A DNA stretch of 64,000 nt from Paenibacillus flagellatus (GTDB lineage: Bacteria; Bacillota; Bacilli; Paenibacillales; NBRC-103111). Numbering within the stretch: position 1 is the first letter of the stretch; the number at the start of each line of letters is the position of its first letter. Below, one piece after another: positions 58,604 to 64,000 of this stretch. The stretch is from positions 1 to 64,000 of the forward strand of contig NZ_QJVJ01000018.1 of NCBI RefSeq assembly GCF_003217775.1, given 5' to 3'. A program made the translations under genes and the position numbers. A model generated the notes under the pieces. It made no database searches and was not told the origin of the DNA. It saw nothing but the letters and a program-made list of their open reading frames with translations.

Positions 58604-58632
58604 TTGAGAACCGGACGCCGGAGCGGTATAAT
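58604..58632 (+). promoter_or_regulatory. promoter of the THUMP methyltransferase leader
   Basis: TTGAGA (58604-58609), a 17-nt spacer and perfect TATAAT (58627-58632). Transcription would begin about 58639, some 30 nt before the leader ORF and 305 nt before the methyltransferase. Confidence 0.8.
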
Positions 58633-58669
58633 GGGAGCATATTCGTAATCGACGGAGGGAGATCGAGCC

Positions 58670-58711
58670 ATGATGATGATGACCGTATTCTTGACAGCCG
58701 TTATCCGCTAA
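58670..58711 (+). CDS. leader peptide MMMMTVFLTAVIR
   Basis: A 13-codon ORF with GGAGGGAG 8 nt upstream, ATG at 58670 and TAA at 58709-58711. The four start-like Met codons are followed by hydrophobic VFLTAVI, reminiscent of drug-dependent arrest peptides. Codons 10-13 form the 5' arm of a perfect 9-bp hairpin, so ribosome position on these codons would decide RNA folding downstream. No known leader of this sequence comes to mind. Confidence 0.7.
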   Translation: MMMMTVFLTAVIR

Positions 58712-58797
58712 TCAAACCGGATAACGCGAACGGCATGCGACCCGCCTGGCGGCTTATACGCGAGGTTCGCTTTTCTGCGGTCTTCCGCATGCGTTCG
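58699..58797 (+). promoter_or_regulatory. alternative RNA hairpins after the leader ORF
   Basis: Hairpin 1: CGTTATCCG (58699-58707) with CGGATAACG (58718-58726). Hairpin 2: GCGAAC (58726-58731) with GTTCGC (58765-58770) followed by TTTTCT, terminator-like. Competing pairing: 58727-58739 with 58786-58797 (CGCATGCGTTCG), 12 bp with one bulge, which excludes hairpin 2. The segment 58791-58800 can also pair with 58883-58891 inside the downstream terminator. Confidence 0.55.
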
Positions 58798-58870
58798 ACT
58801 GTCATAGAGAACGGATATCGCCGTCACGCTCTTTTTCCGAGGCCCCCCATAGGGTACCCTTGTTGCGCAT

Positions 58871-58912
58871 AAAAGAGACGCGAGTGAACGCCAGTTCCCT
58901 TGCGTCTTTTTT
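58871..58912 (+). terminator. attenuator terminator before THUMP methyltransferase
   Basis: AGACGC (58876-58881) and GCGTCT (58902-58907), with inner GAAC/GTTC pairing, flanked by AAAA and six T residues (58907-58912). It ends 33 nt before the methyltransferase start and well after the only promoter found, so transcription must read through it for expression. Confidence 0.8.
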
Positions 58913-58945
58913 GCGTTCCGACATCGATTGCGAAGGAGAATGAAG

Positions 58946-59974
58946 ATGAAGCCGACGCTTTATTTCGCCACGGTGCTGCCGGGGCTCGAATACGTGCTGG
59001 AGCAGGAAATTCGAATGAAAATCGCCGACGCCAAGGTAGGATCGGTCGAGCGGGGCAAGGTGCATTTCGCCTCCCGTTCGCCCGTCGAGGCGCTGACGAA
59101 GCTGCGGACCGCGGACAACTTGTATCGGCTCGTCCACCGGTTCCGCGTCGGCCCGCACAAGGCCGATCTGAGCCGGATCGAGCGCGAAATCGCGGGGCTG
59201 GACTTGGCCCGCGCTTGCACCGAACGCCTCTCCCCCGCTGCCTTTATCGTCAATGCCGGCCGGACGGGGAAGCATACGTATTCCCGCTTCGAAGCCGCGG
59301 AGGCGGCGGCGCGGGGCGTGGTGCGGCGTATGGCCCGGTGGGCGCGCGGAACGGCCGGGGCGCACGACGTCGAGTTTCGGCTCGACCTCGTGCACGAGGA
59401 CGCGCTGTTCGCCTTGAAGCTGACCGACGCCTCGTTCCGCTACCGAACGGACCGGCGAGTGTTCGCCCGCGCCGCGCTGCGGCCGACGGTCGCTCACGCG
59501 CTCGTTCTGCTGTCGAAGCCCGAGGCGGCGGACCGCTTCGTCGACCCTTGCTGCGGCTCGGGCACGATCGTGTCCGAGCGGCTCGCTTATCCGTACCGCC
59601 GCATCTGGGGCGGGGACGCGTCGGCGGAGGCGGTGGAGGCGGCGAACGCCAATATCGGCGGCCGGGACCGGGTGCACATCCGCCGGTGGGACGCCCGGCA
59701 GCTTCCGCTGGACGCGGCTTGCGCGGACAAAGCCGCCGCCAACCTCCCCTTCGGGCGGCAAATCGCGGCCGGCGCGAACCTGCTCGAGCTGTACGGCGGA
59801 ATGCTCGCGGAAACGGCCCGCGTCCTGAAGCCGGGCGGGCTGGCCGTCGTCTTGACGGACGCGGAACCTCCGCTGCTTCACGCCGCCGAACGAGCCGGAT
59901 TCGCATGCGTGCGGGAGTCGATCCTGAGCTTGAAAGGGCTCCACCCCGCCGTTTATCGGCTGCATAAGCGGTAA
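58946..59974 (+). CDS. THUMP-domain RNA methyltransferase (TrmN/Trm14-like)
   Basis: A 342-residue SAM-dependent RNA methyltransferase. Residues 1-150 hold an N-terminal ferredoxin-like/THUMP region (KPTLYFATVLPGLEYVLEQE; AFIVNAGRTGKHTYSRFEAA). Residues 165-342 are the UPF0020 methyltransferase: RAALRPTVAHALVLLSKPEA, SAM motif FVDPCCGSGTIVSERL, and catalytic motif NLPFG, which matches Trm14/THUMPD3-type N2-guanine enzymes better than the NPPY of N6-adenine enzymes. It probably methylates tRNA (G6 region) or rRNA. AAGGAG is 7 nt from the ATG at 58946. Attenuator-controlled, which is unusual for a housekeeping modification enzyme. Confidence 0.9.
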   Translation: MKPTLYFATVLPGLEYVLEQEIRMKIADAKVGSVERGKVHFASRSPVEALTKLRTADNLYRLVHRFRVGPHKADLSRIEREIAGLDLARACTERLSPAAFIVNAGRTGKHTYSRFEAAEAAARGVVRRMARWARGTAGAHDVEFRLDLVHEDALFALKLTDASFRYRTDRRVFARAALRPTVAHALVLLSKPEAADRFVDPCCGSGTIVSERLAYPYRRIWGGDASAEAVEAANANIGGRDRVHIRRWDARQLPLDAACADKAAANLPFGRQIAAGANLLELYGGMLAETARVLKPGGLAVVLTDAEPPLLHAAERAGFACVRESILSLKGLHPAVYRLHKR

Positions 59975-60036
59975 AGGCGGACTATGCAGCCGGCGGCTGA
60001 ACGGCCGGGCGATGGTCCGTCCTCGACCCGGTCTCG

Positions 60037-60492
60037 TTAGGACCGGTTCAGCGGTTCGATCCGGTAAACCGGCTTCCCGCCGTCGGCTCCGGACCCCTCC
60101 TCGTGAATCACCCAGCCGTACGACAGCGTCGAAGCGAGCCGGTCGCGGTCTTCCCGGCTAAGCCGGACGGAGATCGATTCTTGACCGGGCTCCAGCGAGA
60201 GCTCGGCTTCTTCGCCCAAGGCGAGCAAAATCCAACTGGCCGTCCCCCTCAACGTATTGAACTTGATTTGGTAGCCGTTGTAGACGGCAGCCTCGAAGAC
60301 GGCCGGCTCGTTCTTGGCCGATGCGGTCAGCTGGGCGTAATCGAACTGGAACTTGCTCTCGTCCCGAGGCAGCTCTCCGGCATGAATGCGGCGGAGCAGC
60401 TCCTCCTCGGACCAGCCGTGCGCGCGCAGCGATTCCAGCATGAGCGCGTCCCACTGCGACAGCTTGACTCGATTCGTATCGGATGTAGTCAT
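60037..60492 (-). CDS. hypothetical protein
   Basis: A 151-residue soluble protein without a recognised family. WDALMLESLRAHGWSEEELL near the N-terminus looks like a helical pair; the rest (NGYQIKFNTLRGTASWILLA, SISVRLSREDRDRLASTLSY) suggests a mixed alpha/beta fold. It contains one Trp-rich end and no Cys. AAGGGA lies about 11 nt before the ATG at 60492. It follows the oligopeptide-type SBP gene on the same strand, beyond a strong terminator, and is probably an independent unit. Confidence 0.65.
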   Translation of the reverse strand: MTTSDTNRVKLSQWDALMLESLRAHGWSEEELLRRIHAGELPRDESKFQFDYAQLTASAKNEPAVFEAAVYNGYQIKFNTLRGTASWILLALGEEAELSLEPGQESISVRLSREDRDRLASTLSYGWVIHEEGSGADGGKPVYRIEPLNRS

Positions 60493-60533
60493 GGATGATC
60501 GTCCCTTTTGGCATTTTTTTGTTTTTTGGAAGA

Positions 60534-60578
60534 AAGAGACTGCCCCGTCGGTATTCGCGACGGTCGAGGCAGTCTCTT
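60534..60578. terminator. intrinsic terminator after the permuted SBP gene
   Basis: AAGAGACTGCC (60534-60544) and GGCAGTCTCTT (60568-60578) form an 11-bp stem with an inner CCGTCG/CGACGG stem. On the minus strand it is followed by TCTTTCTTCC. It lies 41 nt past the SBP stop codon. Confidence 0.85.
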
Positions 60579-60619
60579 GGATGCAGCGCAGAGGCACGGA
60601 CGCATTGGTCCGAAGCTCC

Positions 60620-62446
60620 TTATTTTTTGCTTGCTTTATAGGCGTTCAGGAACTCCTTGACCTTGGCGGGATCGGCTTTGAGCTCCAGGCCGGTTTTGAC
60701 GATCGGGCTGACCGTCGATACGGCTTTGAATTTGTTGTTTTTGTAGTAGGCGAGGAACTCGTCTTGATTGATGGAATAGAGCACCGCTTTTCTCAGGTCG
60801 GCGCTTTTCGCCACCTCGCGGTTTTTCGTATTGAACAGCAGGTACGAAACCGCGTTGCTCGGAATCGTCTGCAGCGCCAGCTTGCTGTCGCCCTTGACGA
60901 TATCGAACTTCGACTCCGACAAGCCGTAGTACAGGTGAATTTCCCCGCTGCGCAGGGCGGAAAGCGAGCTGTCGGCGTCTTTGATGAAGCGGATTTTGAT
61001 GTTGTTCACTTTCGGCTCGTGCTTCGTGCCCGGCATGTAGGCCGGGTTTTTGAGGAAAACCGCCTCGTAATCGGTTTTGTAGGACAAAATGTAAGGGCCG
61101 CTCGTAAACAACGTGTTGTTATACTTCGGACCTTCCGTTACCGTGTTTTGATCGCCGTACGGAATGTCTTTGTTCACGTCGAATTTGGCGACGTCATACG
61201 TGTTGATGCTCTCGACCTGCTTCTTGGACACGATGCCGGCCGACTGGTGAGCCAAGTAGTTCAGCACCTGCGGGAACGGAGTCGTCGTCGTCAGCTTCAC
61301 GACTTGATACTTGCCATCTTTGTTGTTCGCTTGATTTTTGTCGGAGACGAGACCGGAAATTTTGGCGCCGAGGCCTTTTTCCAGAGCGGTCTTCACCGTT
61401 TCGGAGCTGCCGGATAGCTTGATCGAATCCAGAACGGCCGGGTCGGTCACAAGCTCCGCGTTTTTGATATGCTCATGCAGCGTGTACGTGCGGTGGTTCG
61501 GCACCGAGTTTTTGTCCTTCGCGCGAAGCAGGGAGAAGATGACGTCGTCCGCGCCTACGCGCTCGCCGCTGTCGACGGCCTGCTTGTCCTTGATGCGGGC
61601 GAAGCGGATGTCGTCCCGAAGAATGAAATAGTATTCGGTGTTCCCTTCGGCGATGGCGAAGTTGTACGACAAGGAGCCTTCGGCCGTCAGCTTGTCGTCG
61701 TCCGTCAAGTTGAGCAGCCGGACGTACATGTTGGTGTTGATGATGTTGATCGAGCCGTCATTGCCCTTGATCGGGTCGAGCGACGTCAACGTCGGCATGG
61801 TCGATTGCAGGACGATCGGATCTTTCGCGCGCTTCGAGGCGTCCTTGAAATCAAGCTCTTCCCACGGAAGGGAACGGGATTTGGACAGCCGGACGGAGTC
61901 CTTGTTCAGGACGTCCTGATTGAACGCCTGCGATTTCACCGAAATGAACAGCGGCGCGATATACGCCTTGTCGAATACGAGCTTTTGCTCCAGCTGCTTG
62001 TACGTATCCGTATACTGCGCTTGCGTCTGCGTCGAAGCTTTTTCGATCAGTTCGTCGATCTCCGTATCGGCCAAAATGCTGTAGTCGCCGCCCGTTTTGA
62101 ACAGCGAACGCACGGCGTAGTCCGGGTTGCCGGTAACCGTCGTCCAGCTCGACAGGGCGACGTCGAAATTGCCCGCGTCCTGCTGCGCCTTGAACGTGCC
62201 GTAGTCCGGCTGAAGGTTCAGCTTGACGTTGAAGCCGTTCTTCGTCAATTGGTCGCGGACGATGTTGACGTCCGCCTCGTTGGCGCTCATGGCCAGCAGC
62301 TCGATATCGACCGGATTGCTGTCGACCGCCTGCTGATCCGTCGTTTGTGGTTTCGTCTGATCGTCCTTGGTCGTCAAGCTGCACCCGCTGATCGCGAGCG
62401 ATACGCCGAGGACGGCGGGGACGAGCCATTTTCTCTTTCTGTTCAA
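60620..62446 (-). CDS. oligopeptide/nickel-type SBP (SBP_bac_5), apparently circularly permuted
   Basis: A 608-residue lipoprotein (signal MNRKRKWLVPAVLGVSLAIS, lipobox Cys 22). The lobe order is reversed. Residues ~46-180 look like the usual C-terminal part of SBP_bac_5: IVRDQLTKNGFNVKLNLQPD, YSILADTEIDELIEKASTQT, YKQLEQKLVFDKAYIAPLF. Residues ~210-608 look like the usual N-terminal part: IVLQSTMPTLTSLDPIKGND, FILRDDIRFARIKDKQAVDS, YLLFNTKNREVAKSADLRKA, and end in LKADPAKVKEFLNAYKASKK, where normal members continue into the other lobe. TTG start at 62446 with GGGAGGG. It follows a DppC-like permease gene by 130 nt. Confidence 0.85.
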   Translation of the reverse strand: MNRKRKWLVPAVLGVSLAISGCSLTTKDDQTKPQTTDQQAVDSNPVDIELLAMSANEADVNIVRDQLTKNGFNVKLNLQPDYGTFKAQQDAGNFDVALSSWTTVTGNPDYAVRSLFKTGGDYSILADTEIDELIEKASTQTQAQYTDTYKQLEQKLVFDKAYIAPLFISVKSQAFNQDVLNKDSVRLSKSRSLPWEELDFKDASKRAKDPIVLQSTMPTLTSLDPIKGNDGSINIINTNMYVRLLNLTDDDKLTAEGSLSYNFAIAEGNTEYYFILRDDIRFARIKDKQAVDSGERVGADDVIFSLLRAKDKNSVPNHRTYTLHEHIKNAELVTDPAVLDSIKLSGSSETVKTALEKGLGAKISGLVSDKNQANNKDGKYQVVKLTTTTPFPQVLNYLAHQSAGIVSKKQVESINTYDVAKFDVNKDIPYGDQNTVTEGPKYNNTLFTSGPYILSYKTDYEAVFLKNPAYMPGTKHEPKVNNIKIRFIKDADSSLSALRSGEIHLYYGLSESKFDIVKGDSKLALQTIPSNAVSYLLFNTKNREVAKSADLRKAVLYSINQDEFLAYYKNNKFKAVSTVSPIVKTGLELKADPAKVKEFLNAYKASKK

Positions 62447-62576
62447 TTCGATTCCCTCCCTGAAATGATTTCTATTTATAAACGCACATTCATTCATCGC
62501 CCCGCATGTTTGAAAACGTAGAAGGTGGATGGAGTATGAATGAGGTTACCGTTGGTGCCGCTTCCCGATAGGGCGG

Positions 62577-64000
62577 CTACTCCAGCTTCGGATCGAGCGC
62601 GTCGCGAAGCCCGTCTCCCAGGAAATTGAAGGAAAGGACGAGCGCGATGATCGCGAGACCCGGGTAAATCGCCGTGAACGAATGGGTTTCCAGGTAGGCG
62701 CTGCCGACCTTCAGAATGTTGCCCCATTCCGGAATATGCGGCTCGACGCCGAGCCCGAGGTAGCTCAAGCTGCTCGTCGAGATGACCGCGCTGCCGATCG
62801 TGAGCGTCGATTTGACGATCATCGGAGACAGCGAGTTCGGCACGATATGCTTGAACAAAATGGTCAGATCGCCGGAGCCGAACGCCCGCGCCGCCTGCAC
62901 GTATTCCAGCGTCGAGACGAGCATGACGTTCGCGCGCATCGTCCGCGCGTAAGTGGGAATCGCGCCGACGCTCAGCGCCAAAATCAAGTTGACCGTGCTG
63001 GTGCCGAACGCCGCGATGATCGCGATCGCAAGCAGGATGCCCGGGATGGCGGACAACACTTCGAGCGCCCGCATGAGGACGTTGTCGGTATTCCGGCCGT
63101 AGTAGCCGGAGACGGCGCCCAGCAAGCCCCCGATCACGAGCGGGATGAGCGTGGACAACATGCCGACGAACAGCGAGATCCTCGCGCCGAACACGATGCG
63201 GGAAAACAGGTCGCGGCCGAAATTGTCGGTGCCGAACGGATAAGTCAAGCTCGGCGCCTGCAAAATCGCTCCGTAATTGTTGTCGATCGCCATGCCGTAG
63301 TCGAAGGTCAAATAGCTGCACACGGCTATCGCCGTCAGGAAACCGATGAAGAACAGGCCGAGCATCGAGGTGCCGCTCCTGGACAGTCGTTCGACGGCAT
63401 GGTTCAGCTTCGAGCCCGCCCCTTCTCCGTCGTCGCGCAGCTTGGCGATCAGCAGAATGCCCAGGAATAAGGCGAACAGATTGCCCGAAACGGACGTCGC
63501 GAGCAGGACGACGGCTACGATCCACATCCACTTCGGCGGAAACTTGTCATCCGCATGACGCGCCACCAGCAGCAAGGCGATCAGCTGGAGGACGGCCGCG
63601 ACGAGAAGCAGCGCCATGCCCAGCAGAAACGTATTGGCGACGTAAGGCTTGAACACGTTCAAGGCCGATACCGCGAAGACGAACAAGGTCGTCAGCAGCG
63701 TATAGAAGGCGAGCGTGTAGGCGGCGCTCTTCTTGCGCCGGATCAGCTGGAACGCCGCCGTCCCGACGAAGATGTTGGCCGTCAGCAAGCTGAGCAGGAG
63801 AACGTAGCCCAAGCGGCGCGTGGCGCGCCGCAGCTCGCCCCCGCGAAGCAGGTCCCGTCTGATCCGCAGCATGACCGCCAGCTGCAGCAGGCCGAAAACC
63901 GCGTAGGCCAGACAGGCGGCCAGAACGGACGGCCTCAGGGCCGAGCCGGACCAGTCGTAGCTGTACAGCAGCAGCACCAGCGCGATCCCGAGGGAAACGA
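62577..64000 (-). CDS. DppC/OppC-like ABC permease with polytopic N-terminal extension (partial)
   Basis: At least 474 residues, open at the right edge. The last ~270 residues are a normal DppC/OppC permease: TYPFGTDNFGRDLFSRIVFG, GARISLFVGMLSTLIPLVIG, and EAA loop EYVQAARAFGSGDLTILFKH with IVPNSLSPMIV. Upstream lie 200 or more residues with five or six extra hydrophobic segments (LGYVLLLSLLTANIFVGTAA, TLAFYTLLTTLFVFAVSALN, LLLVAAVLQLIALLLVARH), absent from standard DppC proteins of about 300 residues. The GTG at 63977 is internal to a helix and codons before it are open, so the true start is outside. It precedes the permuted SBP gene. Confidence 0.88.
   Translation of the reverse strand, partial: VSLGIALVLLLYSYDWSGSALRPSVLAACLAYAVFGLLQLAVMLRIRRDLLRGGELRRATRRLGYVLLLSLLTANIFVGTAAFQLIRRKKSAAYTLAFYTLLTTLFVFAVSALNVFKPYVANTFLLGMALLLVAAVLQLIALLLVARHADDKFPPKWMWIVAVVLLATSVSGNLFALFLGILLIAKLRDDGEGAGSKLNHAVERLSRSGTSMLGLFFIGFLTAIAVCSYLTFDYGMAIDNNYGAILQAPSLTYPFGTDNFGRDLFSRIVFGARISLFVGMLSTLIPLVIGGLLGAVSGYYGRNTDNVLMRALEVLSAIPGILLAIAIIAAFGTSTVNLILALSVGAIPTYARTMRANVMLVSTLEYVQAARAFGSGDLTILFKHIVPNSLSPMIVKSTLTIGSAVISTSSLSYLGLGVEPHIPEWGNILKVGSAYLETHSFTAIYPGLAIIALVLSFNFLGDGLRDALDPKLE

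Noticed and set aside
58841-58858. GGGTACCC at 58851 matching GGGGTACCCC at 50316 as a shared operator
   Set aside because: Short self-complementary KpnI-type sequence expected by chance in GC-rich DNA; contexts do not agree.

Overview
The window is about 60% GC and reads as a chromosome segment of a Paenibacillaceae bacterium (Paenibacillus or Cohnella type). The grounds are the 16S rRNA 5' end at the left edge, strong Firmicutes Shine-Dalgarno sites and sigma-A promoters, several CUT1 sugar transporters without their own ATPase next to YesM/YesN or membrane-bound AraC regulators, and Bacillales families (DUF1540, YqkE, YwmB, EcsC, HelD). No tRNA, CRISPR array, insertion sequence, prophage or integrase was seen.

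Layout. 1-540: 5' end of an rRNA operon running left, with two near-identical promoters 200 bp apart. 0.5-22.5 kb: mostly small regulator/transporter units: RpiR regulator; PadR-MFS pair; EcsC protein; ABC-F ATPase; nitronate monooxygenase; AraC regulator facing an ADP-ribosylglycohydrolase; PHP phosphatase; HelD RNA polymerase recycling ATPase; PadR-ABC exporter operon; TetR-MFS pair; peptide deformylase; a deleted ChbG remnant; an L,D-transpeptidase. 22.7-52.7 kb: a carbohydrate block with an FAD oxidoreductase and a Gfo/Idh/MocA dehydrogenase, three complete SBP-permease-permease CUT1 transporters, a fourth binding protein in an operon with a YesM/YesN two-component system, and two membrane-bound AraC regulators. 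Inside it lie DUF1540, YwmB-like, GNAT, YqkE, SH3-repeat and erm genes. 52.8-64 kb: MFS exporter, TetR-hydrolase-VOC operon, YlmA-like ATPase, Rrf2-thioredoxin-reductase-like pair, a THUMP RNA methyltransferase, and an oligopeptide-type ABC system running off the right edge.

The most unusual signal is regulatory. Erm and the THUMP methyltransferase each lie behind a promoter, a tiny leader ORF with its own Shine-Dalgarno (10 and 13 codons) and a factor-independent terminator just upstream of the gene. This is the layout of ribosome-stalling transcription attenuators. The ABC-F gene also has a terminator-like hairpin ending at its start codon. HelD has a structured leader facing a strong opposing promoter. 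Erm methylates 23S rRNA, ABC-F proteins of this type displace ribosome-bound drugs, and HelD strips RNA polymerase from DNA, so the window carries several dispersed units that protect translation or transcription. The attenuator in front of a THUMP-type tRNA/rRNA methyltransferase looks new to me.

The second unusual item is the right-hand oligopeptide-type ABC system. Its binding protein appears circularly permuted (C-terminal lobe first), and its DppC-like permease carries a long polytopic N-terminal extension. The carbohydrate block shows two candidate cre sites and an exact 12-mer shared by the oxidoreductase operon and one transporter operon, suggesting one AraC-type activator for both.
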